From an uncultured Collinsella sp. (lineage in GTDB: Bacteria > Actinomycetota > Coriobacteriia > Coriobacteriales > Coriobacteriaceae), in assembly GCA_959027945.1 (NCBI GenBank), contig CAUFRO010000001.1, positions 124,001-188,000 on the forward strand: a DNA stretch of 64,000 bases, written 5' to 3'. A program made the translations under genes and the position numbers. Below the pieces are notes generated by a model. The model saw nothing but the letters and a program-made list of their open reading frames with translations. It did no database searches and was not told where the DNA came from. This document shows, piece after piece, positions 42,826 through 52,087 of the stretch. Every line of letters begins with the position of its first letter. Within the stretch, counting starts at the first letter, position 1.

Positions 42826-43680
42826 ATGGCTGAGCTACTGAAGGGTGCTCCTGTTGCTCGCGCGCTGACCGAGGAACTTGCTGTTCGCTGTGCCGCCTTG
42901 CGTGAGCGCGGCGTTGTGCCGACGCTCGCCATCGTTCGCGTGGGCGAGCGCGAGGACGACCTGTCCTACGAGCGCGGTGCACTCAAACGCTGCGAAAAGG
43001 TGGGCATCGAAGCTCGTCGCGTGTTGCTGCCTGCCGATGTTTCGCAGGATGAGCTGCTGGCGGCTATCGAGGGCATCAATGCCGACCCCGCTGTTCACGG
43101 ATGCCTGATGTTTCGTCCGTTGCCCGCTGGGCTTGAGGAGGATACAGTTGCCGCGGCACTCGATCCCGCCAAGGACGTCGACTCCATGACGCCGGCCTCG
43201 CTGCTCACCACGCTTTCGGGGCGAGGCGAGGGCTTTGCTCCCTGCACGGCAGAAGCCGTGTTGGCGTTGCTGGACCATTACGGCGTTGAACTGGATGGAG
43301 CTAAAGTTGCCGTTGTTGGTCGCTCGCTGGTAATTGGCCGTCCCGTTGCCGCCATGCTTACGGCTCGCAATGCCACGGCGACGACGTGCCATACGCATAC
43401 GCGTGACCTAGCTGCCGAGTGCTGTTCTGCCGACATTGTTGTTGCCGCGGTTGGACGCGCGCGCACGATTGGCGCGGATGCGGTTCGCGAGGGCCAGACG
43501 ATCATCGATGTTGGCATTAATTGGGACGAGGCTGCCGGAAAACTGGTCGGCGACGTGGATTTTGATGCTGCGGAACCGATCGTTGGCGCCATCACACCCG
43601 TGCCGGGCGGCGTGGGGGCTGTGACCACCGCAATTCTCGCTAAACACGTGATTGAGGCGGCGGAGCGCGCATCGAAATAG
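42826..43680 (+). CDS. folD: bifunctional methylene-THF dehydrogenase/cyclohydrolase
   Basis: A 284-residue enzyme that interconverts 10-formyl-THF, methenyl-THF and methylene-THF with NAD(P). The active-site region DDLSYERGALKRCEKVG carries Tyr and Lys in the YxxxK spacing. GCLMFRPLP replaces the usual GIlVQlPLP with some change at the Gln. The Rossmann motif is VVGRSLVIGRPVAAML, and the C-terminal GGVGAVTTAIL is standard. The Gln-to-Arg change (FRPLP) could weaken cyclohydrolase activity, which would explain the fused transcript with FchA. Monofunctional folD use is therefore possible. AGAGAGGA precedes the start. Confidence 0.93.
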   Translation: MAELLKGAPVARALTEELAVRCAALRERGVVPTLAIVRVGEREDDLSYERGALKRCEKVGIEARRVLLPADVSQDELLAAIEGINADPAVHGCLMFRPLPAGLEEDTVAAALDPAKDVDSMTPASLLTTLSGRGEGFAPCTAEAVLALLDHYGVELDGAKVAVVGRSLVIGRPVAAMLTARNATATTCHTHTRDLAAECCSADIVVAAVGRARTIGADAVREGQTIIDVGINWDEAAGKLVGDVDFDAAEPIVGAITPVPGGVGAVTTAILAKHVIEAAERASK

Positions 43681-43717
43681 GCGTTTTGGGCTGTTTGAGG
43701 GGTTAGCCATATACCAC

Positions 43718-43947
43718 GTGGTCAAAAAGCGCCAAATATGAGTACTGTTGCCATGATAGTCACATATGTTTTACGTCTTTTGGGTTTCCTAACGATATTC
43801 ATTCTCGTTAGGAAACCCATTTTATTGAACCTATGGGGAATAACGCTGTCTCGCTTTTGGACAAATAGGGATCTTCAGCACTCATTACAAGGAAATTTGC
43901 TGCTACTAAATTGGTGACAGTACTCATATTTGGCATTTTTTGACCAC
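43718..43947. repeat. 230-bp A+T-rich element bounded by 31-bp inverted repeats
   Basis: Terminal inverted repeats at 43718-43748 and 43917-43947 match at 29 of 31 positions (GTGGTCAAAAA then GCCAAATATGAGTACTGT). Inside, a perfect 15-bp hairpin (43781-43795 with 43805-43819, TTTTATT after it) can serve as the folD terminator. The element is much richer in A+T than its neighbours. A 42-codon minus frame (43808-43936, MPNMSTVTNLVAANFLVMSA) begins in the right repeat. No target duplication is evident. A MITE-like mobile element is the best guess. Confidence 0.65.
43781..43823 (+). terminator. hairpin terminator within the repeat element
   Basis: A perfect 15-bp stem and 9-base loop followed by TTTTATT, about 100 bases after folD. 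Confidence 0.65.
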
Positions 43948-44046
43948 AGGGGTTCCGAGGGGGTTCCGAGGTGCCGTGGTTTCGCCCTTTTTGCGCCGAA
44001 GCGATACACTGTTGCTGTTTGATTTCTTCGCTCAAGGAGGATGCGC

Positions 44047-45570
44047 ATGCCGTGCACAACGATTTTGGTTGGTAAGAACGCGAGCTACGACGGGTCGACG
44101 CTGGTCGCCCGCAACGAGGACTCGTCCAACGGGGTGTTTGAGCCCAAGCGTATGCGCGTGGTGCATCCCGACGAGCAGCCGCGTGTCTACACGAGCGTCC
44201 TGAGCCACCTGACCGTTGAGTTGCCCGACAATCCCATGCGCTACACGAGCGTCCCCGACGTCGTTCCCGGTCACGGTATTTGGGCTGAGGCCGGATTCAA
44301 CGAGCTCAATGTTGGCATGTCCGCAACCGAGACGCTCACCACCAACGAGCGCGTCCGCGGTGCCGATCCGCTCGTGGACTATGTGCCCGCCAAGGGCAAC
44401 GAGGGCGAGGACGGATACGTTCCGGCACAGTCCGGTGGCTTGGGCGAGGAGGACATGGTGACCCTGGTCCTGCCATACGCCAAGTCCGCCCGCGACGGCG
44501 TACGCATTCTGGGTGACCTGCTCGAGCGCTACGGCACCTACGAGAACAACGGCATCGCCTTTAGCGACGTGGACGAGATCTGGTGGCTCGAGACCATCGG
44601 CGGCCACCACTGGATTGCCAAGCGCGTGCCTGACGACGCCTATGTGACCATGCCCAACCAGCTGGGTATCGACAGCTTTGACCTGGATGACGCCGAGGGC
44701 GCCCAGGCCGACCACATGTGCTCCGCCGACTTGCGCGCCTGGATGGCCGAGTGGCATCTGGACCTGACGCTGGGCGTCGAGGGCGACGGCCCGGCTGCGG
44801 TCTTCAACCCGCGCGAGGCCTTTGGCTCGCACAGCGACAGCGACCACGTCTACAACACACCGCGCGCGTGGTACATGCAGCGCTGTCTCAACCCCAGCGA
44901 CGTGTGGGATGGCCCCGACGCCGACTACACGCCCGAGAGCGACGATATCCCCTGGAGCCGCGTGCCCGAGCACAAGGTGACCATCGAGGACATCAAGTAC
45001 GTACTCTCGAGCCACTACCAGGGCACGGAGTACGATTGCTACGGTAGCAAGGGCACGCCCGCTACGCGTGGCGCCTATCGCCCCATCGGCATCAACCGCA
45101 ACAGCCAGCTCGCCGTGTTGCAGCTGCGTCCCTATGCGCAGCCGGCCTATCGCGCCGTGCAGTGGATGGCGTTTGGTTCCAACTCGTTTAACGCGCTGGT
45201 TCCGCTGTACGCCAACGTCGAGACCATGCCCGAGTACTATGCCGACACGCAGGCTCGCGTGACGTCCGAAAACTTCTACTGGGCCAACCGCCTGATCGGC
45301 GCGCTGGCTGACGTCCGCTTCCATGAGTGCGGTCGCGCGGTCGAGGATTATCAGGAGAAGGTCGGTGGCATGGGCCACAAGCAGATCCATGACATCGACG
45401 CTGCCGTAGCCGCTCTGCCCGAGGCCGAGGTGTCTGCCGAGCTTGCACGCGCCAACGAGGAGTTTGCCGAGCGTGTTCGCGTAGAGACCGATGCTCTACT
45501 GGGCAAGGTGCTCTACACCACGAGCTGCGCCATGAAGAACTCTTTTGCGATGAACGACAACGTGAGGTAA
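44047..45570 (+). CDS. C69 family dipeptidase
   Basis: A 507-residue Ntn-hydrolase of the PepD family that cleaves a wide range of dipeptides. The nucleophile is Cys3 (MPCTTILVGKNASYDGSTLVARNEDSSNG), exposed by removal of the first residues. VVPGHGIWAEAGFNE and the C-terminal core are typical. No signal peptide is seen, so it is cytosolic. AAGGAGG sits directly before the ATG at 44041, so I use the second ATG (44047), which has correct spacing. It complements the M42 peptidase in peptide use. Confidence 0.9.
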   Translation: MPCTTILVGKNASYDGSTLVARNEDSSNGVFEPKRMRVVHPDEQPRVYTSVLSHLTVELPDNPMRYTSVPDVVPGHGIWAEAGFNELNVGMSATETLTTNERVRGADPLVDYVPAKGNEGEDGYVPAQSGGLGEEDMVTLVLPYAKSARDGVRILGDLLERYGTYENNGIAFSDVDEIWWLETIGGHHWIAKRVPDDAYVTMPNQLGIDSFDLDDAEGAQADHMCSADLRAWMAEWHLDLTLGVEGDGPAAVFNPREAFGSHSDSDHVYNTPRAWYMQRCLNPSDVWDGPDADYTPESDDIPWSRVPEHKVTIEDIKYVLSSHYQGTEYDCYGSKGTPATRGAYRPIGINRNSQLAVLQLRPYAQPAYRAVQWMAFGSNSFNALVPLYANVETMPEYYADTQARVTSENFYWANRLIGALADVRFHECGRAVEDYQEKVGGMGHKQIHDIDAAVAALPEAEVSAELARANEEFAERVRVETDALLGKVLYTTSCAMKNSFAMNDNVR

Positions 45571-45669
45571 GGGTTTCCCGTCGATCGAATAGCGCTAAAA
45601 CGCTTTGTCGCTTTCGCTCAATCTTGGGTACAAGAACGCCAATGCAGTTGTTTGTGATTGGAGACAACC

Positions 45670-46086
45670 ATGGTTATGAAACTCGATCAGCTTGTTAACG
45701 GCGCCATTAACGTGGGCTTTGGCGCTGCCGCCGTTGCTGTCGAAGGCGGCAAGAAGGTCCTCGACGACCTTAACACCAAGGGCGAGCAGGTCCGCAAGGA
45801 CACCGCCACCCCCGATATCGCCCGCAGCGTGTCCGACATGTTCGAGCAGGCCAGCGGTACCATCTCCGATCTGACCGAGCGCTTGGGCATGCAGGGCGAG
45901 ACCGCGGCCCAGCGCGTGCTCGACGAGCTCATCCTTGCCCGCGTCCGCGTTATGACCGCCCCCGAGCGCACTGCCTTCCTGGCCCATGTGCGCGACATCG
46001 TCGATTCGGTCGAGGACAACGTGACCTCGGTGCCCGTCGAGTCCGTTGAGCCCGACGATGCGAAGGATACCGAAGAGGCCGAGTAG
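45670..46086 (+). CDS. helical protein of unknown function, kinase-linked
   Basis: A 138-residue soluble protein: MVMKLDQLVNGAINVGFGAA, then a glycine-containing amphipathic helix, a long helical middle and an acidic tail (VESVEPDDAKDTEEAE). It recalls phasin-like or polyhydroxyalkanoate-granule-type helical proteins without clear identity. It lies 8 bases before the UbiB-type kinase gene, an association also common for phasin-like partners of AarF proteins, so a shared membrane or lipid role is possible. TTGGAGA precedes the start. Confidence 0.68.
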   Translation: MVMKLDQLVNGAINVGFGAAAVAVEGGKKVLDDLNTKGEQVRKDTATPDIARSVSDMFEQASGTISDLTERLGMQGETAAQRVLDELILARVRVMTAPERTAFLAHVRDIVDSVEDNVTSVPVESVEPDDAKDTEEAE

Positions 46087-46094
46087 CAGCGCAG

Positions 46095-47858
46095 ATGGCA
46101 GATTCCACCACCGATTACAACAATCTAGATCCCTTGGGTGACGAGGCGGCGGTTGTCGATGAGGTCGATGCCGTCGTCTCGGGCGCTCGCAAGAAGCCGC
46201 GCGCTGTCGATATGGTCCCCGAGGAGCCCGACGCGATGGCGCCGGACGAGGAATACCAGCTCACGCCGGCGGGTCGTCGCGAACGCATCGGGCAGATTGT
46301 TCGCCTGGTCAAAAAGTATCGCGTGTGGGATAACCTCACGCCGGTTCGTTTGCGCCGCCTGCTCGAGGAACTCGGCCCCATGTTCGTCAAGATGGGGCAG
46401 ATTTTGGCCAACCGGTCCGAGATTCTGCCGCAACGCTTTTGCGACGAGCTGCGTCGTCTGCGCTCCGACGTGGAACCGGTGCCGTACGAGGTCGTACTCA
46501 GTTGTCTGGAAGAAGAATACGGCCTGCGCCTGGGGGAGATGTTCGATGCGATCGACCCCAACCCGCTCGGTAGTGCGTCGCTCGCGCAGGTGCACCGCGC
46601 TCGTCTGGTGACGGGCGAGGACGTGGCCGTCAAGGTGCAGCGCCCCGGTGCGCAGCAGGTTATGGCACAGGACATCGATATCATCCGCTCGGTGGTGCGT
46701 ATCGTTTCCAAGTTCGTCAACACCGATCAATTCGTTGACCTGCACGGCGTAGTCGAGGAGTTGTGGATCTCGTTTCGCGAGGAGACCAACTTTTTGGCCG
46801 AGGCCAAAAACCTCAACGACTTCTACGAGTTCCATAAGAGCGTTCATGGCGTGACGTGCCCTAAATCCTATCTGGACCTGTGCACCGAGCACGTGGTGGT
46901 TATGGATTACGTCGACGGCATTTCGATCGCCGATCCTGAACGCTTGGTGGCCGAGGGCTATGACCTGGAAAAGATCGGTGCCGCGATTGTCGAGGACTAC
47001 TCGACGCAGGTGCTCGATGACGGCTTTTTCCATGCCGACCCGCATGCGGGAAACATCATCCTCAAAGACGGCATCGTTTACTTTATCGACTTGGGCATGG
47101 TCGGACGCATGTCGAGTCACGACCGCGGTATCGTCAAGGACATGATTTTCGCCGTGGCCGAGGGTGACGTGCCCAAGCTCAAGGATTCGCTCATGCGCTT
47201 TGCCGTGACGCGTGGCGATTCGGCCGAGCTCGATCATTCGGCCTTTTTGTCCGATTTGGACTTTATCGTGGCTGACTTTGCGGGCCTTGACCTGAAGGAT
47301 CTGGATATCGGCGAGTTTTTGACCTCGCTGCTAAACCTGGCGCGCAAAAACGATGTTGAGCTGCCGAGCGTGGTAACGATGTTCGCGCGCGGCATGGTGA
47401 CGCTCGAGGGTTTGCTGACCGAGTATATGCCCAACGTCAACATGATCCAAATCATCCAGACGCACATCAAAAACGAAAAAAGCACCTATGCGCGCGTGCG
47501 TGATATGGGACGCGATCTTGCCGCGAGCAGCTATCGCGCGGCAAAAGGCTCGCTCGAGGCGGCCGAGTATCTGGGCTTGGCTTCGCGTATGCTCACGCGC
47601 GGGCAGCTTAAGGTGAACACGCAGATCATGAGCAGCGATAAGGCGCTGCGACAGCTGGGCGGAATTATCGACCGCATGTCGATGGCTATCGTTATCGCCG
47701 GCCTGTTTATCGGTTCGTCGGTGGTGTACTACGCACGCATCGAGCCGGTTGTGTTTGGTATCCCGGTCATTGGCTTTATGGGCTACGTGAGCGCACTGGT
47801 GCTGGCGCTTATGCTGGGCCGCAATATCTGGCTCAACAGCCACGGCGGCAAACACTAG
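46095..47858 (+). CDS. UbiB/AarF (ABC1) family atypical kinase
   Basis: A 587-residue membrane-linked member of the UbiB family. The family Lys-Gly-Gln motif is K99-M-G-Q (GPMFVKMGQILANRSEILP). SLAQVHRA and VAVKVQRPG form the Ala-rich loop and the catalytic Lys region. FFHADPHAGNIIL and YFIDLGMVG are the catalytic and DFG-like loops. Two membrane helices end the protein (MAIVIAGLFIGSSVVYYA and a second). In other bacteria the family supports quinone or isoprenoid lipid pathways; its role here is not shown. An acidic N-terminal 60 residues is extra. A terminator follows. Confidence 0.9.
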   Translation: MADSTTDYNNLDPLGDEAAVVDEVDAVVSGARKKPRAVDMVPEEPDAMAPDEEYQLTPAGRRERIGQIVRLVKKYRVWDNLTPVRLRRLLEELGPMFVKMGQILANRSEILPQRFCDELRRLRSDVEPVPYEVVLSCLEEEYGLRLGEMFDAIDPNPLGSASLAQVHRARLVTGEDVAVKVQRPGAQQVMAQDIDIIRSVVRIVSKFVNTDQFVDLHGVVEELWISFREETNFLAEAKNLNDFYEFHKSVHGVTCPKSYLDLCTEHVVVMDYVDGISIADPERLVAEGYDLEKIGAAIVEDYSTQVLDDGFFHADPHAGNIILKDGIVYFIDLGMVGRMSSHDRGIVKDMIFAVAEGDVPKLKDSLMRFAVTRGDSAELDHSAFLSDLDFIVADFAGLDLKDLDIGEFLTSLLNLARKNDVELPSVVTMFARGMVTLEGLLTEYMPNVNMIQIIQTHIKNEKSTYARVRDMGRDLAASSYRAAKGSLEAAEYLGLASRMLTRGQLKVNTQIMSSDKALRQLGGIIDRMSMAIVIAGLFIGSSVVYYARIEPVVFGIPVIGFMGYVSALVLALMLGRNIWLNSHGGKH

Positions 47859-47909
47859 AGGCTGCGACCGTCACCGCATTTTCCTATCGCAAACAATAGC
47901 TTTTACCTT

Positions 47910-47937
47910 GGGCTTCGCCTGTGTGCGGGGCCCTTTT
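47910..47937 (+). terminator. terminator of the UbiB-type gene
   Basis: An 8-bp stem with two G-U pairs (47910-47917 with 47926-47933) followed by TTTT. Confidence 0.65.
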
Positions 47938-47963
47938 GCGTGATACCATTTTGACGGTAATAA
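47936..47963 (+). promoter_or_regulatory. promoter of the DUF4430 operon
   Basis: TTGCGT (47936-47941) and TAATAA (47958-47963) are 16 bases apart, directly upstream of the riboswitch. Confidence 0.5.
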
Positions 47964-47969
47964 TCGATG

Positions 47970-48150
47970 GCCTAGATGGTGGTGCGGAGACGCACGAACG
48001 CGCGGTTTTCCTGCGCGTTTGGGAGAATCGGGGTGCAAGTCCCCGGCTGTACCAGTAACCGTAATTCCTCTTGGCTCGGGATGTTCGCGTCGCAGATCGG
48101 ACGACGCGCCTGAGCCGTTAAGGTTAAGTCGGATCGCCTCCCATCTTGCA
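47970..48150 (+). promoter_or_regulatory. cobalamin riboswitch
   Basis: The conserved B12-box region is easily read: GGGAGAATCGGGGTGCAAG (48020-48038), then TCCCCGGCTGTACCAGTAACCG. A long GGCTCGGG...CCTGAGCC stem (48074-48117) follows and completes the family's core. It ends about 60-140 bases before the start of the large DUF4430 protein gene, in its 5' leader. Bound cobalamin should lower expression, as in other members of this class. Boundaries are approximate; the exact start and expression platform are not resolved. Confidence 0.9.
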
Positions 48151-48208
48151 TGCGGCTGCGGCGTATGCCGCCGGTGTGCATAGGGCTCTGGAGGGAAGGG
48201 GGACCCCG

Positions 48209-51200
48209 ATGGGGGAACTCGAGCGTAACATGCGCGATGACGTGGGGCAGCCGCTGGGCAATGCTCCAAGTACAGACAATGGGGGACAAATGGATATGTT
48301 TGAGGACGAGCGCGAGCGCGCCTCGCTGCATCGCCGTGGCGCGATTGCACGCGGCGTAGCCAAGCGCGGCCTGGTGGCATTCCTGGCCTTCGCGATGGCC
48401 TTCAGCACCACGCCGGCTCAGCTGTGGGCCGAGGGCGCCGAGGGCATTGCCGAGGCTGTGGCTCACGCTGCGATGCCGAGTGAGGACGCAGCGCTTGCGG
48501 GCGGTGCCGCTGAGCAGAGCGGCGCCGAGGTTTCAGATTCCGGGAGCGCGCCTGCGGCTAGTGCCGCCACAACAGAGGCGGTAACTGGCGACGAAGGCTC
48601 GGCGACGGGGGAGAACTCTGCCGCGAGCGAGCAGTCTTCGACGGCATCCGCTGGCCAAGCAGGATCTGCCGCCGCGGCTGCCGTCCAGGCAGAGAACCCG
48701 ACGGAAACCGGCGATGTCGCCAAGAAGCAAGTCGAGGTCTCGTTCTCGATTATCGGCACCGATGCCGACGGCAAGGCTCAGACGTGGGTGGCACCTACGC
48801 AGCTCAAGCTCGACGAGGGCGCGACGGCTGCGGATGCCTTCATTAAGCTGCAGGAGAAGACGGGCTTCAAGGCGGACTACGATCCGAACACGGCATTCGG
48901 GTTCTACCTCAAAAGCATCACATCCCCGAGCGATGGCCGCACGCTTGCCTTCGATCCGGCGACTTATGCCTACTGGCAGCTGTTCGTCGACGGCGCGTCT
49001 TCCTCGGTTGGCGCGAGCAGCGTCAAGCTCACCCAGGGGCAGAAGATTGAGTTTGCCTATACGGCTGGTAGCGCGTCCCCTGTCGTTAAGGACCAGGTTG
49101 CCGCAAATGTGACCGTCATTGGTCGCGATGCCCAGGGCAAGACTCAGGCTTGGGTCGATAACGCGCAGTATGTGGTGACGTCCGGCTCGAGCGCACTTGA
49201 CCTTACGAAGGTCGCGCTCGAGGCAAATGGCATCGACGCCTTTGCTGCGGGCTCCATCATTTTGAGCCTTAAGTACAACGGCGTTGAGCTGGGTACGCCG
49301 CTCGATTATTCGACCTATTGGCAGCTGTTCATCAACGGCAAGTCGAGCGACTACACGGCAGACAATGTCACCATTCATGCTGGCGATACCGTTACGTGGT
49401 TCTACGGTGGCTGGGGCGACCAGTTGCCCTCTGATTCCGTCCATGCTTCCGTTCAGGTCCTCGGTAAGGGCAAGGACGGCAAGCAGCAGGTTTGGGCTTC
49501 GACGGGCCAGACGAGTCTCAAGGCGGGTTCTACTGCCAAGGATCTCCTTGAGCAGACCGGCCTTAAGCTCGATGCTAGCGAATCGTCTTGGGGCTGGTTC
49601 CTCAACGGCATTACTTCGCCGTTCGATGGTAAATCCTATGGCTGGGACGCTGCGACCAAAAGCTATTGGCACTTCTACGTAAATGGCAAGTTCGCCAACG
49701 TTGGCGCCGGTGCCTACAAGCTCCAAGAGGGCGATACCGTCACCTTTATGTATGGTGCTGACGCCGATGCCCTCCCCGGTCAGGTTCTTGGGTCCGTCGA
49801 TGTTATCGGTCCCGATGTCAACGGCAACAATACTCGCTGGGGCTCGGCAAGCAATGTTTCTTTGCCCGAAGGCTCTACGGCCCAGGACCTTATTGAGACG
49901 GTTCTGAAGGAGAAGGGCGTTGATTACAACGCCTCCCAGAGCGGTGCATACTGGCTCCTGAATTCCATTACTTCGCCGTTCGATCACAAGCCGTATGCCT
50001 GGGATGCTGCGACCAATAAATATTGGCACCTGTATATCAACGGAGAGCCCTCCTTACTCTGCGCCAATCAGATTACGCTCAAGAGCGGCGATAAGGTTAC
50101 GCTTGCCTATACCACCGACGATTCGGCCATGCCCGATCCCGACAAGATTGTCGTGGACCCGAGCGCGACGACTCCTGATTGGGATGCCGAGTGGGCCGGC
50201 TACGGCAACAGTGGCAACGGTTCGACCGCAACGGATGCCAAGACGCCTGCGCAGGCTGCCGGTCTTAAGTGGGCCTTCGATTGGAAGGCCGAGTCTGGTC
50301 AGCAGTATGCCAACTGCAGCGAACCTGTCATCGCTAACGGCTTTGTGTACATCGCGACCGAGAACGAGCTCATTAAGATCGATTCGTCCACGGGCAAAAA
50401 GGTTGCCTCTGCGCCGCTTGCCTCCAAGGTGAGCTATACCTCTCGTCCGATCTATGCCAATGGCCTTATCATCGTTCCGCTCAACGGCGGTGCGGTCCAG
50501 GCGATTACTGCAGACAAGCTGATCTGCAAGTGGCTGACGCCCGGTTTGACGGACTTGACGCAGAGCTCCTGCACCGTCGTTTCGGACGGCGAGTACGTCT
50601 ATGTAGGCTCGGTCGATATTTCGTATGACGAGAATTACAACGCGACCTACGGCAACGGCTCCTTTGCGCGCATTAAGATTGCCACGGGCGAAGTTTCTTG
50701 GCAGAACATCGACCCTGCCGAGGGCTATTACTGGACTGGTGCGGCTTTGACGGATAAGTATGCCATCGTTCCTACGAGCGCGGGCACGCTTAAGTGCATT
50801 GATAAGACGACGGGCGCTGTCGTTTCGACCATGAAGCTCGGCGCTGTTGCAAATGCCGATTGCATTGCCGATCTGTCCAATGGTTCGACCTTCTATCAGA
50901 TGACGCACGACGGAAAGCTCCATGTGATTTCGCTTTCGGCGAAGGGCGTACTGAGCGAGCAGAAGACGGTTGATCTGGGCCTTGCGAATAATCTGAGCGC
51001 CCCTGCGGTGTCTGGTGACAATCTGATTGTCGGCGGACAGACGGCTACTGGATCTGCTCTGGTTCTCTATAACCTGAAGACGGGTAAGACCACGATGGTC
51101 GCTGCTGCCGACGGCAAGGCGCTGCCGGCTGGTCTCAACGGTATTGCTGCTACTCCGCTGGTGAGTGTTCAGGGCGGCAAGACCTATGTGTACTTCACCG

Positions 51201-52087
51201 TTAACAGCGCGGATAGCAAGGATTACGTCAACTACTCTGCTGGTGGTGGCGTGTATCGCTATACGCTCGGCGATGCAGAGGCGACGCAGATTTATGATGC
51301 GGCTGGCCATTACCAGTACTGTGACTCTCCGGTCATTGCCGATGCTTCTGGCAATCTCTACTACATTAATGATTCGGGCACGCTGTTTAAGCTTGGAGCT
51401 GTCGAGTCTTGGACGGTTGCCTTTAATTCCAACGGCGGGTCTGCTTGCGACACTAAGTTTGTTGCTACGGCCGACGGTAAGCTGATCAAGCCGGCCGACC
51501 CGACGCGCGATGGCTACGCTTTCGGCGGTTGGTTCACCGATGAGGCTTGCACGCAGGCGTATGACTTTAGTACGCCGGTGACGGCCGATCTGACGCTGTA
51601 TGCCAAGTGGACCAAGAATGCTGTTAACCCTGGCGGCAATGGCGGTTCTGGCACTAATGGTGGCAACGGTGGCGCTGGCAACGGTTCCGGTGCTGGCACT
51701 GACGCGGGTTCTGGCTCCGGTTCGAAGGGTGGCGCTATTGCCCCGGGCCAGAAGCCGGTGGCCAAGACGACGGTGTCGACCAAGACCGAGACCAAGGACA
51801 ACAAGTCCAACAAGAAGGACTCCGATAAGTCCGATAAGAAGGACGAGAAGAAGTCTGACAAGAAGTCTGACAAGAAGGACAGCAAGTCCGACAAGAAGTC
51901 CGATTCCAAGTCCGATACGGGTGCTGCTTCCACGACCACTGCTAAGAAGTCCTCTGGTGCTTCCGAGCAGGAGACTGGCACCAATCCGCTCGCCATCGTT
52001 GGCATCGCCGCCGGCGTGATTGGCCTTGCGCTCATCGCCGCCTTCGTGCTGACCAAGCGCGGCAAGGGTGACGGTAATGCCCGATAA
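48209..52087 (+). CDS. large surface protein: four DUF4430 domains, beta-propeller, anchor
   Basis: A 1292-residue exported protein. A signal peptide (GLVAFLAFAMAFSTTPAQLWAEG) follows a 50-residue polar N-terminus. A shorter start at ATG 48290, also with a GGGGGA site, would be more usual. After an Ala/Ser-rich region come four DUF4430 (transcobalamin-like) domains at about residues 173-286, 296-409, 410-524 and 527-645, each with the WQLFVDG or WHLYINGE signature. A PQQ-like beta-propeller (about 684-1066), an InlB-type repeat (NSNGGSACDTKF to LTLYAKW, about 1069-1133), a Lys/Ser/Asp low-complexity stalk and a C-terminal membrane helix with basic tail follow. The riboswitch links it to cobalamin; binding corrinoids at the surface is the natural hypothesis. 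Confidence 0.88.
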   Translation: MGELERNMRDDVGQPLGNAPSTDNGGQMDMFEDERERASLHRRGAIARGVAKRGLVAFLAFAMAFSTTPAQLWAEGAEGIAEAVAHAAMPSEDAALAGGAAEQSGAEVSDSGSAPAASAATTEAVTGDEGSATGENSAASEQSSTASAGQAGSAAAAAVQAENPTETGDVAKKQVEVSFSIIGTDADGKAQTWVAPTQLKLDEGATAADAFIKLQEKTGFKADYDPNTAFGFYLKSITSPSDGRTLAFDPATYAYWQLFVDGASSSVGASSVKLTQGQKIEFAYTAGSASPVVKDQVAANVTVIGRDAQGKTQAWVDNAQYVVTSGSSALDLTKVALEANGIDAFAAGSIILSLKYNGVELGTPLDYSTYWQLFINGKSSDYTADNVTIHAGDTVTWFYGGWGDQLPSDSVHASVQVLGKGKDGKQQVWASTGQTSLKAGSTAKDLLEQTGLKLDASESSWGWFLNGITSPFDGKSYGWDAATKSYWHFYVNGKFANVGAGAYKLQEGDTVTFMYGADADALPGQVLGSVDVIGPDVNGNNTRWGSASNVSLPEGSTAQDLIETVLKEKGVDYNASQSGAYWLLNSITSPFDHKPYAWDAATNKYWHLYINGEPSLLCANQITLKSGDKVTLAYTTDDSAMPDPDKIVVDPSATTPDWDAEWAGYGNSGNGSTATDAKTPAQAAGLKWAFDWKAESGQQYANCSEPVIANGFVYIATENELIKIDSSTGKKVASAPLASKVSYTSRPIYANGLIIVPLNGGAVQAITADKLICKWLTPGLTDLTQSSCTVVSDGEYVYVGSVDISYDENYNATYGNGSFARIKIATGEVSWQNIDPAEGYYWTGAALTDKYAIVPTSAGTLKCIDKTTGAVVSTMKLGAVANADCIADLSNGSTFYQMTHDGKLHVISLSAKGVLSEQKTVDLGLANNLSAPAVSGDNLIVGGQTATGSALVLYNLKTGKTTMVAAADGKALPAGLNGIAATPLVSVQGGKTYVYFTVNSADSKDYVNYSAGGGVYRYTLGDAEATQIYDAAGHYQYCDSPVIADASGNLYYINDSGTLFKLGAVESWTVAFNSNGGSACDTKFVATADGKLIKPADPTRDGYAFGGWFTDEACTQAYDFSTPVTADLTLYAKWTKNAVNPGGNGGSGTNGGNGGAGNGSGAGTDAGSGSGSKGGAIAPGQKPVAKTTVSTKTETKDNKSNKKDSDKSDKKDEKKSDKKSDKKDSKSDKKSDSKSDTGAASTTTAKKSSGASEQETGTNPLAIVGIAAGVIGLALIAAFVLTKRGKGDGNAR

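Noticed and set aside
43753..43914. A 53-codon hydrophobic plus frame within the 31-bp inverted repeats (MIVTYVLRLLGFLTIFILV)
   Set aside because: It spans the perfect terminator hairpin and has no ribosome site; the hydrophobicity follows from A+T-rich sequence.
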